Notes under the pieces: model-generated
The model's input: only the letters and a program-made list of their open reading frames with translations
The model's database searches: none
Told to the model about the DNA's origin: nothing
Shown: positions 36,701 through 46,675 of the stretch, piece by piece
Numbering within the stretch: the stretch's first letter is position 1
Layout: each line of letters begins with the position of its first letter
Translations under genes and position numbers: made by a program
Source: Indibacter alkaliphilus LW1
Lineage (GTDB): Bacteria > Bacteroidota > Bacteroidia > Cytophagales > Cyclobacteriaceae
Direction of reading: 5' to 3'
Assembly (NCBI RefSeq): GCF_000295935.2
Contig: NZ_ALWO02000031.1
Location: forward strand, 120,300-184,299
DNA length: 64,000 bases

Positions 36701-39361
36701 TTGCCTGCTTTTGTCCAACAGTCCGGAAGCAGTATTCCGGAACCGGCTTTAGCTGGAGATGAAAGAATCTGTTTGGATCCGGTAGATGGAGGAATTGGTT
36801 TTTTTGAAGGGGGAGGAGAGCCAGACATAGATGCCTATTTTTGGACTATTCAACATGAAGATGGAGAATTTGAATTACAGAATTTTGGAGGTCTGGGCGA
36901 AGATTTTCAGGAACTGGAGCACCCTTTTTCAAGAGAGGGTTTGTTTACGGTTACCCTGAGAGTAGACCGCTGTGATGAAGTGGGATATTTTGAAGAAAGT
37001 ATGGAAATTCTGGTAGTGGCACCACCTGAACTGACATTGCCAGATGATGTGGTTTTATGTGCCGGCTCACCTGTGGAATTGACAGCAATAGAAGGTTACG
37101 ACCCAGATGAAGGCCTTTATGATTTTGAATGGAGAAATGCTGCCGGTCAATTATTTGGAGACAGGGATTCAAATACCATTGATGTTACAGAAGAAAGTAT
37201 TTATACTGTTACCGTTTCTTATAGAATTCCAGATGGGGCGGATGAGGCATTTTTTGATGTTTGTCCTGCCAGCAAGGAAGTGTTTGTTGGTCCAGCCTTT
37301 GATTTTGACTTGAATCAAAGTGCTGAGGAGGTTTGCTATGATGATCAGTTGGTGGTCTTTGCTCCCAACACTCCGTTGGAAGGGGAGTGGTTTTATGAAT
37401 TGGAAGGTTCAGGAAATAGGGTTTCTTTGGGTAATTTCTTTGAACTCGAACTTGAACCCTCTTCTTTACCGGCACCGGGACAGTATGAAATAATTTTTAT
37501 CGGGGAAGACCCGATTATAGAAGATTGTCTATTTGAGAAAAGAGCTGATTTAATAGTATATCCTTTGCCTGCTGTTGCTATCACGCCTTTAACTGATGCA
37601 GATGACTGCGATACTCCAAATGGTAGCTTTGAATTGGAAGCGCTGACTGATATAGATAGATTGGAAATCCCTGAGCTCAATTTTGTCCAAAATAATATTT
37701 CGGCAGGAACGGTATTGCCAGTATTTACAGACTTGGAGCCAGGATTATATACGATACAATTGGAAGGAGAATTTGGGTGCGAGTTCGTCCAAACAGCAGT
37801 TATTCAAAATCTGAATCCACCGGCTGAAATAGAAGGATTTATCGTGACCACCCAAGATGAAGAATGTACTGCCGATGGAGTTTCGGATGGACGTATAGTT
37901 ATCGATTTTCCAAATGGTCCGGCGAGTGGAAGTTACCTGTTGGTGAGGCAGGACACGGGAGAAGAGTTCAGTGGGAACTTCAGCAACGAACTGCAATTGG
38001 TAATTGAAGTTCCCGAGGGTACTTATGCTGTAGAAATTGCAGATGAAGACGGGTGCGATATTCCTGATCCTGATCTTTACACAGTAGAAGAGAAAGAGCA
38101 AGCTGAGTTTTCAATTCCATCAAATGTAGATGCTTGTGAGGTATTTGAATTTGCACCAAGTTCAGCTGATCCTGATTTAGGTTACAGGGTTGAGGATGAA
38201 TTCGGGAACTTACTTTCTTCACCGGATGGGACTAATTATCAAATTACACAGTCAGGTTTATATACGGTGATTGCAATCCATTCAAACTCGGATATTTGTC
38301 CTAGGGTAAGAGAGATGGTAGTGAATATCAGCGGGCCTGTAGATTTTGAATTAGTAGGTCCTGAGATAGACTGTGAAACCGGAGTGTCATATACTGTAGA
38401 TTTGAAGGGGCTTGCACCTGCAGATGTAAGAATTTTTTGGAGAAATGCGAATGGGGAGATTATCAGTAGAAATCCTATCCTTTTCCCCACAGAAGCCGGT
38501 ATTTATACTTTAGAAGTTCAGCCAGCAGCAGGAGGACTATGCCCTCCAAGCACTGTGGACTTTGAAGTAGAAGAGTTTATTGAATCTTTGGAAATTGAGT
38601 TAGATGCCCTGCCATTTTGCGGAGAGGATGTTTTCACCATAATTTCAATAGAGGGAGATCTGGAGAATGTTTCAGAAATCAACTGGTACAGGCTAGCTGG
38701 GACTACTAGGCAACTTTTACCTGATTTGTTGGGTGTTTCGGATGCTACCGTGGTAGAAGCCGGTTTGTATCAAGTTGAGCTGTTTAATGAATTTGGTTGT
38801 TTGATTGCCAGGGAACAGATTCAGATATTAAGATCTGATGCTGTTCCACCGGTGTTGGAGGAGAATTATATTATTTGTGCAGCTGAGAATGTAGTTCATA
38901 TTTTGGAACCTGGAGAATATCAATTCTATTCTTGGTTGCTTGATGGTCAAGAAGTAGCAGACACTCCAATATTCACCCCAACCGAAGCTGGCTCTTATGA
39001 ATTGATTGTCTTTGATGATGCAGGGTGTGAGTTCAGTGTTACCTTTGAAGTGGAGGAAGATTGTGAATTAAAAGTTATTTTTCCCAATGCAATGAGGCCA
39101 AGTGATCCTAACAGGTTGTTTGTGCTTTATGCCAATGATTTTATAGATGAAGTTGAAGTTTTGATTTATAACAGATGGGGAGAATTAATCTTCTACTGTC
39201 AAAACGACAACATACCTTCTGAAGAACCAATTTGCTTTTGGGACGGTTTAGTTAAGGATCAGGTAGTACCTATAGGTACATATCCTGTAATGGTTCGATA
39301 TAGAAGTAACAACCAAGACCTGACGCAAACAATCCGTCGGGCTATAACAGTTATAGAGTAA
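33779..39361 (+). CDS. Giant T9SS type B secreted protein with two propeller-like domains
   Basis: An 1860-residue secreted protein with a signal peptide (to about residue 32). Two similar blocks of about 380 residues start at about 34 (NEWIFGYCGSG) and about 591 (NIWYFGDGAGLDF), with repeats such as FSPDGEYLYFS and FSNDGSRVFVSY; they look like beta-propellers. Between them are a PKD-like segment and a Gly-rich linker. From about residue 1000 a PKD domain and a chain of Ig-like modules follow, and the last 100 residues (from ELKVIFPNAMRP at about 1763, with VLIYNRWGELIF and PIGTYPV) are the type B sorting domain. The protein should be exported by the T9SS and stay surface-bound. The last 850 residues are paralogous to the proteins at 40245 and 43934. 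Confidence 0.9.
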   Translation: MKSLSNSIKLNLIFNIIIAFSCCLPIQKSFSQGFNNNEWIFGYCGSGQGNSYISFGKGDEPTVRTLPGTIVIGAENSPVDNNSVVVDPITGQVLFYTNGVVVYNYDNVSIQGAPNGVNGQNEARQKTAIGTLNFEPDGDRLFYLFYITPGGQLQYSVVDMNAAGGASGNQPPLGEVITLNQNISNASGAIAVVKRANSPSYLLSFEGGELVSRRIEDTEGQFTQTGTTGLGFTPKAIIFNESLSQVILIPENEGDDIVIVEFDTQSGTFGTPEPVTNSGGAEAIDGAEFSPDGEYLYFSRGDELLRVPANDLTAEPEVIPLENDIYKIYDIKVGPDGRLYYIYEEVEGGPQLVGRVDNPNEEDILEIELNEEPFNGTDFCGRVFPQFAPNQDVDAVVDFTWEPEFPCANNPIQLTSEITPENFRAVSFEWSFNPPLTDEDGEPVDIDFNQEHLLIPEEAAQGESIQVTLTVTFADGSTQTIPKTINLLENDLEANFSAQDTTVCEGACVDIGSLLEVEQGGGQGGENPNIGGPGGGNYEYFWSNRRTEGWVTDTDNCVDLPGLYWVLVREPGSSCYAYAEIRVKIWDLPDQSNNIWYFGDGAGLDFNNEPGVPDSLQQIPRPVTHPNNIPAGTTTISDETGEVLFYTDGETVWDLNGNPMENGENIGGSNQASESVIAVPIPQQETVFYVFTTQRSADGSSRVKYSVVDIKAGATEPNANIDGIGNVVSKGNFLFSPSTEQSAALASGDTTWVLFHELGNNTFRAYPVSQFGIGSPVFSSVGSTHGFNTGVGTMKFSPDGSQVAVTIQDGACSRLEIFDFDQSTGRLTEYALLDLGCNNEEVYGVEFSNDGSRVFVSYLGGGGKIEEFLIGVPESQRDPDDPDAPDPDLTCAQCFNNANSRADRENCILNSSIRNTISTDGPFGAVQIGPDGQIYVARPGQSSVGQITAGSNCDASNYREDGVNLVGGTSSNLGLPAFVQQSGSSIPEPALAGDERICLDPVDGGIGFFEGGGEPDIDAYFWTIQHEDGEFELQNFGGLGEDFQELEHPFSREGLFTVTLRVDRCDEVGYFEESMEILVVAPPELTLPDDVVLCAGSPVELTAIEGYDPDEGLYDFEWRNAAGQLFGDRDSNTIDVTEESIYTVTVSYRIPDGADEAFFDVCPASKEVFVGPAFDFDLNQSAEEVCYDDQLVVFAPNTPLEGEWFYELEGSGNRVSLGNFFELELEPSSLPAPGQYEIIFIGEDPIIEDCLFEKRADLIVYPLPAVAITPLTDADDCDTPNGSFELEALTDIDRLEIPELNFVQNNISAGTVLPVFTDLEPGLYTIQLEGEFGCEFVQTAVIQNLNPPAEIEGFIVTTQDEECTADGVSDGRIVIDFPNGPASGSYLLVRQDTGEEFSGNFSNELQLVIEVPEGTYAVEIADEDGCDIPDPDLYTVEEKEQAEFSIPSNVDACEVFEFAPSSADPDLGYRVEDEFGNLLSSPDGTNYQITQSGLYTVIAIHSNSDICPRVREMVVNISGPVDFELVGPEIDCETGVSYTVDLKGLAPADVRIFWRNANGEIISRNPILFPTEAGIYTLEVQPAAGGLCPPSTVDFEVEEFIESLEIELDALPFCGEDVFTIISIEGDLENVSEINWYRLAGTTRQLLPDLLGVSDATVVEAGLYQVELFNEFGCLIAREQIQILRSDAVPPVLEENYIICAAENVVHILEPGEYQFYSWLLDGQEVADTPIFTPTEAGSYELIVFDDAGCEFSVTFEVEEDCELKVIFPNAMRPSDPNRLFVLYANDFIDEVEVLIYNRWGELIFYCQNDNIPSEEPICFWDGLVKDQVVPIGTYPVMVRYRSNNQDLTQTIRRAITVIE

Positions 39362-39371
39362 AAGCAATATT

Positions 39372-40115
39372 ATGATTACACTTATTTCACCTGCGAAAAC
39401 CTTAGACCTTAACACCACAGATATCAGCTTACATACCCAGCCCGAATTCCAGAAGGATACTTTTGAACTGGTTTCTATCATGAAAAAAAAGAGTAAGGAA
39501 GACCTCATGAAAATGATGGGGATTTCAGAAAAACTTGCGGAGTTGAATGAGGGGAGGTACAAGAATTTTAAGAAAACATTTGAGCCGGAACATGCCAAGC
39601 AGGCACTTCTTGCTTTTAAGGGTGATGTCTATACTAAAATAGATGTCGAGAATTACACAGTAGCTGAATATGATTTCGCCCAAAAGCACCTTAGGATTCT
39701 TTCCGGTCTTTATGGGTTGCTCAAACCCTTAGATCTGATTCAGCCTTATAGGTTAGAGATGGGGATCAAGGTGGAAAATAAGAGAGGAAAAAATTTATAT
39801 GAGTTTTGGGGACAGAGAATAGCCAAGGCTATCAATCAAACAGCTGCCGGTGAGCCAGTTGTGAATTTGGCTTCGCAGGAATATTTCAAAGCAGTAGAAC
39901 AAAAGTCTATTCAATCGGAAATCATATCCCCAGTATTTAAAGAATTTAGAAATGGGAAGTATCAGATCATTGGGATTTTTGCCAAACAAGCTAGAGGCTT
40001 GATGACCGATTACATCATTAAAAACAGAATTACAGATCCAGAAAAACTGAAACTGTTCAATGAAGACGGATATGAATGGGCAGGGGATGAAAAGGAGTGG
40101 TTGTTTGTCCGTTAA
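39372..40115 (+). CDS. yaaA: Peroxide stress protein YaaA
   Basis: A 247-residue YaaA (UPF0246/DUF328) protein, which in E. coli lowers free iron and limits DNA damage under peroxide stress. The N-terminal MITLISPAKTLDLN, FKGDVYTKIDVENYT, LRILSGLYGLLKPLDLI and the C-terminal GYEWAGDEKEW are diagnostic. It lies 10 bp after the giant T9SS protein gene and is likely read with it, although their functions are unrelated. A terminator follows at 40137. It interrupts the row of three paralogous surface-protein genes. Confidence 0.95.
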   Translation: MITLISPAKTLDLNTTDISLHTQPEFQKDTFELVSIMKKKSKEDLMKMMGISEKLAELNEGRYKNFKKTFEPEHAKQALLAFKGDVYTKIDVENYTVAEYDFAQKHLRILSGLYGLLKPLDLIQPYRLEMGIKVENKRGKNLYEFWGQRIAKAINQTAAGEPVVNLASQEYFKAVEQKSIQSEIISPVFKEFRNGKYQIIGIFAKQARGLMTDYIIKNRITDPEKLKLFNEDGYEWAGDEKEWLFVR

Positions 40116-40136
40116 TAGCAGATATTGATAATTAAT

Positions 40137-40174
40137 ACAGCCTCATTAACTTATGTTGGGAAGGCTGTTTTTTT
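40137..40174 (+). terminator. Terminator after yaaA
   Basis: Perfect 7-bp stem ACAGCCT / AGGCTGT (40137-40143 and 40162-40168) followed by T6. Confidence 0.8.
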
Positions 40175-40244
40175 CAATTGGATAAAGTTGTAGATTTGTT
40201 TTCATACTTTTCAAAAAAATGTCCACAAACTGCACATTCATTGA

Positions 40245-43200
40245 ATGAAACAATCAAAACAAATATTCTCAGCCAAGAATTACTGGCTGACTTTCGTATT
40301 GATTGTGGGCACATTTGGGTTAATCCTCAGTAAAACTGCAAAAACAACCAATCCTCTCCCTTTAGATTCTTTTGTTGACGAATTTGTAATTGAGGGCCCT
40401 GAAAGGGTGTGCCTGATTACCGGGAACAGGATAGAGGAGTTTTTTGGAGGTGGGGATGCGGATACTGATTTCTACAGATGGACCATTTCAGAGCCAACTG
40501 GAGCTCCTAGAGTTTTTCAGGGTGGGGAATCTGTTCAGACTTTGGCTTTTACATTTTCTCAGGCTGGAACACACACAATTAATCTGATTATATCTAGAGG
40601 AGGAATCCCAGTTTCAAATTTGACAAAAGTGGTAGAGGTACTTCCTGGAGCGGAGGTTTCCTTATTGGGGGATTATGCGCTTTGTCCTGGAGACGAACTT
40701 ACTTTGAGGGCATTGGATCCTTCTACCGTTGGGCTGGCAGATTATTCATTTGAATGGACAGATGAAAATGGTGATGTGGTTTCTTCTGATAATGAGCTTT
40801 TGGTAGACGATGAAGGTGAATTTCAAGTTAAGTATTTTTTGCAAAACTCACTGGGTGAGGCTGAGTGTGAGAATGTATTGACCACACAGGTTCGTTTTGC
40901 TGTGGATTTTGATTTGGATGTCAATGGAGTGAACTTCTGCCCGGGGAATGTAATTGTTGCATTTGCTGAACCGCAAGCTCAAGGAAGATGGTACTACCAA
41001 AAAGAAGGTGAGCCTGAAGTTTTTATAAATCAGTCAAATTTTCTTCAATTATCTACTGCTAACCTGGCAGGTTTTGGTGATTATACTTTGATTTTTGAAC
41101 TGGTAAATGAAAACAATCTCTCCTGCGTGATTAGGAAAACCCATGATTTCACATTTGGCCAAAATCCCCAATTCAGAATTGAAGAAGAGAACAGTGCTTC
41201 CGAATGCTTGGCTGAGGATGGAGCTTTAAGAATTTTTGCAGATGGTGATATTGATTTGATTTATTATGTAATCGATGAAGAAACAAATGGTCCTGGTTTT
41301 TCCTTGTCCGCCGGCGAGGAACTTGTAATACCTGGGCTCAGATCTGGAGTTTATACTTTTGAAGCTTTCGCAAATGGCTGTAGATTTACTTTAGGTACAG
41401 TGGTAACCCTACAGGATGTTCCCGATCAATTGAGGTTTTCAGTAGACCCGGATAGCATAGTTCCTGAAACCTGTTCAGATGAAGGGAAAAATAATGGAAG
41501 CTTTACGGTTTTTTTTGAAAATGGCCCGATTGATCTTATTTATGAATTATATACCGAAAGAGGAGATTTGGTAGGGACTGGGGTATTGGAAAGCGATGAG
41601 TTAGAGGATATTGAATTTGTGATTGAAGTACCTGGCGGTATTTTTTACTTTGAGGTTTTTATTCCTGAAGAACCATCAGAAGAAGGTGAGGACGACGAGG
41701 AGGAAGGTGAAGAGGGAGATGAAGACGATGATGAAGAAGATAATCGCTGCATGGTCCCCTTCGTTGAGAGAATTGAAGTTCCGGGTCTTCCCCAGGTTGA
41801 ATTCACTGTTCCAACAGTTTTTAAGTTTTGTGAAATTTATGAACTTGTTCCTGAAACAACACAACCACTTGAATTCCTATTAAGAAATAAAGCTACAGGA
41901 GAAGAGAGGGTTGGTCAAACCTTCACTATTACAGAGGCTGGGGATTATGAATTGATAGGAAGGCATTTGGATTTTCCTGAAGAGATTTGTCCAACTAAAG
42001 TTGAGCTAAGTATAGAAGATGTTGATCCTGTAGATTTTGAAATAGAATTTCTTTCCCAAGACTGTGTTGGAAACCAAGTTTGGGAGGCAAATATCCTCAA
42101 TTATGACCCAAGTGAAGTAAGGATCCGATGGTATGATGAAGCTGGAGAAGTGGTCAGTACCGGTATCAATATGTCCCCTGTTACCTATGGAGAGTATGAG
42201 GTAGAAATGCAACCCCGTAATATTTTAGGTACTTGCCCAACTCCACCCACAAAATTTATTGTTCCTGAGCCTGTATTGAGTGTTCCTGTAGATTTGGATG
42301 CAAGTTTATTATGTCCTTTCGGCCCAGACGCTACAATAACTTTGGATACAGATTTTGAAAATGTAGGTAGAATCCGATGGAGGTATTTTGATGAGGATGG
42401 GGAGATTACAGTATTGACAGTTGAAGAAAATTCTTCAAGTATCGTGGCAACTGTATCGGGAACTTATGAGGTAACTGTATACAACAGTATTAATACCACT
42501 TGCGAAATTGGCAGAACCAATATTGACATAGAAATCAGCGACAATCTTACCCAATTCGAAGTGCCGGAAGAAGAGTTGGTCATCTGCGAAAGGTATGAAT
42601 GGATTCCTGAAAGCAATTTTTCTTTGGTATACACATTGACTTATCCCAATGGAGAGCAAGTAACTAAAAATCCGGATGAAAGATTTGTTTTGAACCAATC
42701 AGGTGAATATGAAATCAGGGGAGCTGATCCAAATAATCCAATCTGTCCAAATGTAAAAACTTTTGAAGTCAGGGTCGTTGATGCGATAATTTTTTCAGCT
42801 GAATTAATAGATCAGTCCTGCGAAGGTGAATTTACTTATGAGGCTAATATTGGAAACAGTGCTCCGGAAGATGTTTTGATCACTTGGAGAAATTCGGGAG
42901 GTCAGGAATTGGGCAATTCTCCAATTTTCACGACTAGCACACCAGGAACCTATACCCTTGAAGTGCAACCTGCAGGAAGTTTGCCATGTGACATTGAACT
43001 GGACGAATTTACTATCGAAGCTCCGATTCTATCAGTAGATGCATTTCTTCAGGCAGGAGTGATTTGCCCGGATGATCTATCCACTGTGATTGATCTGGAG
43101 ATTGATCTGCCCGAAGAAGTTGAAAGAATTGAGTGGTTTTTTACCGACCTAAATGGAAATAGTGAGTCTTTGCCCCAATTTCAAAATCTATTTGAAGCAG

Positions 43201-43817
43201 TTGCGGAAAGGGAAGGAACCTATGAAGTATTTGTTTATAATGAACTTGGTTGTCTATTAGACGACGAAATGATCTTGATACTGCAAAGTGTAGACGATAT
43301 TAGACCAGTTGTCAAAGAGCTTTACGAAATCTGTGCAGAATATGAAATCGGGGAAACGATCAACCCGGGGAATTTCAGTACTTATGAATGGTATTTGGAT
43401 GATAGGCTTCTTTCAACAAGCCCAACTTACAAACCGCAGTTGGTGGGAACTTATACTCTTGTTGTAAATAGTCAGGAGAATTGTGAGTATATAACCACTT
43501 TTGAAGTTGAGGAAGAATGTGAGCTTAAAGTTTCTCTTCCTAATGCAATCATTCCAGGGAGTAGCGATAGAAATTTCCTGATTTATTCTAATTTTTTAAT
43601 TGATGAACTTGATGTATGGATTTTTAATAAATGGGGTCAGGAAGTCTTTTCTTGCTCGGAAAGAAGTTTGGTGGAAAATTCGGTCTCTTGTGTGTGGGAT
43701 GGCTTTTATAGAGGGGAAAAGCTCCCCATCGGTGCCTATGCTGTTCGGATTCATTATAAAAATACCCAAGAAGGTATTGAACAGACCATGATGACTACCC
43801 TGACTGTGATTGACTGA
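40245..43817 (+). CDS. T9SS type B secreted protein, paralogue 2, with acidic insert
   Basis: A 1190-residue secreted protein. A signal or anchor helix (about 12-30) is followed by a PKD-like domain that starts FVIEGPERVCLITGNRIEEF, then a chain of Ig-like modules, each beginning with a Cys-containing strand, and the type B sorting domain from about residue 1091 (ECELKVSLPNAIIPG, IFNKWGQEVFS, PIGAYAV). It lacks the two propellers of the 33779 protein. Around residues 475-500 (41668-41750) it has an extremely acidic stretch (for example EEGEDDEEEGEEGDEDDDEE), which has no counterpart in the other two paralogues and may bind calcium. Surface location is by family. Confidence 0.88.
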   Translation: MKQSKQIFSAKNYWLTFVLIVGTFGLILSKTAKTTNPLPLDSFVDEFVIEGPERVCLITGNRIEEFFGGGDADTDFYRWTISEPTGAPRVFQGGESVQTLAFTFSQAGTHTINLIISRGGIPVSNLTKVVEVLPGAEVSLLGDYALCPGDELTLRALDPSTVGLADYSFEWTDENGDVVSSDNELLVDDEGEFQVKYFLQNSLGEAECENVLTTQVRFAVDFDLDVNGVNFCPGNVIVAFAEPQAQGRWYYQKEGEPEVFINQSNFLQLSTANLAGFGDYTLIFELVNENNLSCVIRKTHDFTFGQNPQFRIEEENSASECLAEDGALRIFADGDIDLIYYVIDEETNGPGFSLSAGEELVIPGLRSGVYTFEAFANGCRFTLGTVVTLQDVPDQLRFSVDPDSIVPETCSDEGKNNGSFTVFFENGPIDLIYELYTERGDLVGTGVLESDELEDIEFVIEVPGGIFYFEVFIPEEPSEEGEDDEEEGEEGDEDDDEEDNRCMVPFVERIEVPGLPQVEFTVPTVFKFCEIYELVPETTQPLEFLLRNKATGEERVGQTFTITEAGDYELIGRHLDFPEEICPTKVELSIEDVDPVDFEIEFLSQDCVGNQVWEANILNYDPSEVRIRWYDEAGEVVSTGINMSPVTYGEYEVEMQPRNILGTCPTPPTKFIVPEPVLSVPVDLDASLLCPFGPDATITLDTDFENVGRIRWRYFDEDGEITVLTVEENSSSIVATVSGTYEVTVYNSINTTCEIGRTNIDIEISDNLTQFEVPEEELVICERYEWIPESNFSLVYTLTYPNGEQVTKNPDERFVLNQSGEYEIRGADPNNPICPNVKTFEVRVVDAIIFSAELIDQSCEGEFTYEANIGNSAPEDVLITWRNSGGQELGNSPIFTTSTPGTYTLEVQPAGSLPCDIELDEFTIEAPILSVDAFLQAGVICPDDLSTVIDLEIDLPEEVERIEWFFTDLNGNSESLPQFQNLFEAVAEREGTYEVFVYNELGCLLDDEMILILQSVDDIRPVVKELYEICAEYEIGETINPGNFSTYEWYLDDRLLSTSPTYKPQLVGTYTLVVNSQENCEYITTFEVEEECELKVSLPNAIIPGSSDRNFLIYSNFLIDELDVWIFNKWGQEVFSCSERSLVENSVSCVWDGFYRGEKLPIGAYAVRIHYKNTQEGIEQTMMTTLTVID

Positions 43818-43933
43818 TTCAATACTGGTACTGTTTTTGGATGGGAGTTTCAAATTATAAGATGCAATTTTCAATTATTTTAAAAGTTATAATTGTAAAA
43901 TTGCCGATTATTTGATTCTGTATAAATCCAGGA

Positions 43934-46675
43934 ATGACCATAAGCTCCACCTTGAAACTGCTATTACCTTCAACTCTGTTAGTTTTTTTAACAGTTCTTT
44001 TAGGCATATCCTATGCTAAAGCGAATATTAAGCCTTCTTTAATAGAGGCTGAAAACAATACTGAAATGACCTTCAATGATCCGGAACTTGTAGGCCCGGA
44101 AAGGCTCTGTATTGTTTTTGGAGCTGTTATCGCAGAATTTTCTGCTGGTGGAATAGCAGCTTCTGACAGATATGAATGGAGTGTGATCAACCCCTCGGGT
44201 AATGAGTATTTTACAGCCAGCGGAAGAGGGGAAAATTACGAAACAATACCTGTCAGGTTTACAGATTTAGGTCCTCATACAGTGACAGTGAGCGTAAGCA
44301 GGTCAGGAGCTGTGATCTATTCTGAAAGCAGGACAGTAGAAGTTGTACAAGGTCCGGAATTAATTTTACGTCCTGACTATTTACTTTGTGGGGACGAACC
44401 CACTACTATCAGTGCAATTCCTACATCGACTCCTGGGTTTGCTCAATACACCTTTGAATGGAGAAATGCAGCTGACCAAATTGTAGGAAATAGTAATGAA
44501 TTGACTGTTACTGAAGAAGGGCCATACTTCATTTCTTTGTTTTTTACCAATTCAGGCGGGGGACAGGATTGCCTGATTACAGGAAGTACTTTTGTAGGTC
44601 CACCTGATGATTTTACACTAAGCATCCAACAGCCAGATGCATGCGAAGGAGAGTTTGTAGCAGTGACTGCAGATACACCTTTGAGAGGGGACTGGTCAGC
44701 ACTGAAACAGGGAGAAAGCCAACGTATCAACTTGGGGAATTCATTTTCTTTGAATATAGATACAGAAAATGACCTGGAAGGACCAGGAGATTATACCCTG
44801 TTTTTTAGCGTAGCCAATCCTCAAAACCCAGGCTGTACTTCGGAGAAATCCATAGCTTTCTCCATCAATGAAGGGCCATTGTACAGTCCTCAAAATATAA
44901 TCTCAGCCTCAGATTGTGATGTCAATAATGGTAGCTTTGAAATTTTGACAGAGAGTGTTTTAGATGAATTGAAAATCATTGAATTGGGGTTTGAGGGGTT
45001 TAATTTTGCAGAAGGAGAGGTGATTTCATTTTCAAATGTCCCATCAGGGATTTATACGGTAGAAACAAATACCAATGGCTGTTTCAGAACTGGAATTGTG
45101 ATTGTGCCCAGTTTGGGTCCGGAGGCAAGTGATGTTTTTGAGGTAACTGCTGTAGGTGAAACTTGCGATTCTCTGGGTACAAATGACGGCCAGTTGGTGG
45201 TCACTTTTGTCAATGGAGTTGTTCAGGGAGATTATAGGGTTGTAACTGGAAATGGTGGTGTAGTAAAAGAGGAACCTGTTCCAAATCAAAATCAGTTTGT
45301 AATAGATGATCTTCCGGGAGATTTTTATGCTTTTGAAATCATCGATTCCAACGGTTGTGTCATTCCTTGGGATGCAGTGCTGGATGTGTCCAAAAAGAAT
45401 CTTGTCACTTTCTCAGTGCCTAGCCGGATTAATGTTTGTGAATCTTTTGACTTGGAGCCTACCACAAATGAAGATCTTGAATTCGAGCTTTTTAGAGGAA
45501 CAGAATCACTAGGAACAAGGGATGCCGGCGAGGCATTTCAACTTACAGAAGCAGGAGATTACAGCATTGTAGGAAGGGAAAAAACATCAAATCCAGAAAA
45601 CTGCCCTAGAAGGACAAATTTTAGAGTTGATGTTTCCTCCGAAATCCAATTCGACGTAGCACTTACCCAGGAAGACTGCTTTGGAAACAAACTTTATGTA
45701 GCGGAATTGTTTGGTAGAGACCCTGAGTCAGTCATCATCCGCTGGAGGAATGGAGATGGAGAAATTGTGGGGAGGGGAGAGAATTGGATCCCAACAGCTT
45801 TTGACACCTTTTTTCTGGAGGTGCAGCCAAGAGGAAGTGGATTCTGTGCAGTAGATCCCTTGGAATTTGTTGTGGAGGAACCTGTATTCTCCATTGATAT
45901 TGATCTTCAAGTAGATCCTTTTTGTATAGATTCTCCATTTACCGTTTTAGCTTTAGAATCGGATCAGCGGAATTTGATTGCTGATATCCAATGGATATTC
46001 CTTGACCAGGATGGCAATGAGACCATTCTTACACAATTTGACGGTCTTGATGTCATTACAGTTGAAGAAGAAGGGACTTACGAGGTGCTGGTTTTTAACG
46101 CTCTGGGTTGTGAGCTGGCCAATGATGTCGTTTTGATATTGAGAAGCTTGGATGACAGACGCCCAAGTATCAATGAATTTTATTCAGTCTGTGCGGATAT
46201 CAATTTAGGTGAAACTATATCCCCCGGTGAATTTGAGTCTTATGAATGGTTGTTGGAAGGAAACTTGGTTTCAACTGACTCTGTTTACAAACCTCAGTTG
46301 GCAGGTGCATATACTTTAATTGTTACCAACTCAGAAGGCTGTAGCTTTGAAGAGAGTTTTGAAGCTTTTGAAGATTGTGAGTTTCAATATGTATTCCCCA
46401 CTGGGATGATCTTAGATAATCCTGAAAAGCTTTTTGAGATTTATGTGAATGATGCTGTAGAAAGTGCTCAGGTTTGGATACACAATAGACAGGGTCAGTT
46501 GATTTTTTTCTGTGAAGACTTCAATGTTCAGACAAGAGTTCCATTTTGTCAATGGGATGGGACCTTTGGTGGAGCGAATGTTCCGATAGGAACTTATACT
46601 GTTACCTTAAGATACAACAGTGATAGGTTTGGGGTTCAAGAAAAGGTCAGCAGAAACTTGGTAGTATTGAATTGA
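43934..46675 (+). CDS. T9SS type B secreted protein, paralogue 3
   Basis: A 913-residue paralogue of the proteins at 33779 and 40245. N-terminal signal/anchor helix (about 10-28), a PKD-like domain (LVGPERLCIVFGAVIAEF), Ig-like modules with the shared phrases FEWRNAADQIVG and EEEGTYEVLVFNALGC, and a type B sorting domain from about residue 814 (CEFQYVFPTGMIL, VWIHNRQGQLIFF, PIGTYTV). All three end in the same module order, so they arose by tandem duplication with loss or gain of N-terminal domains. The gap to the previous gene is 116 bp of AT-rich DNA. Confidence 0.87.
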   Translation: MTISSTLKLLLPSTLLVFLTVLLGISYAKANIKPSLIEAENNTEMTFNDPELVGPERLCIVFGAVIAEFSAGGIAASDRYEWSVINPSGNEYFTASGRGENYETIPVRFTDLGPHTVTVSVSRSGAVIYSESRTVEVVQGPELILRPDYLLCGDEPTTISAIPTSTPGFAQYTFEWRNAADQIVGNSNELTVTEEGPYFISLFFTNSGGGQDCLITGSTFVGPPDDFTLSIQQPDACEGEFVAVTADTPLRGDWSALKQGESQRINLGNSFSLNIDTENDLEGPGDYTLFFSVANPQNPGCTSEKSIAFSINEGPLYSPQNIISASDCDVNNGSFEILTESVLDELKIIELGFEGFNFAEGEVISFSNVPSGIYTVETNTNGCFRTGIVIVPSLGPEASDVFEVTAVGETCDSLGTNDGQLVVTFVNGVVQGDYRVVTGNGGVVKEEPVPNQNQFVIDDLPGDFYAFEIIDSNGCVIPWDAVLDVSKKNLVTFSVPSRINVCESFDLEPTTNEDLEFELFRGTESLGTRDAGEAFQLTEAGDYSIVGREKTSNPENCPRRTNFRVDVSSEIQFDVALTQEDCFGNKLYVAELFGRDPESVIIRWRNGDGEIVGRGENWIPTAFDTFFLEVQPRGSGFCAVDPLEFVVEEPVFSIDIDLQVDPFCIDSPFTVLALESDQRNLIADIQWIFLDQDGNETILTQFDGLDVITVEEEGTYEVLVFNALGCELANDVVLILRSLDDRRPSINEFYSVCADINLGETISPGEFESYEWLLEGNLVSTDSVYKPQLAGAYTLIVTNSEGCSFEESFEAFEDCEFQYVFPTGMILDNPEKLFEIYVNDAVESAQVWIHNRQGQLIFFCEDFNVQTRVPFCQWDGTFGGANVPIGTYTVTLRYNSDRFGVQEKVSRNLVVLN

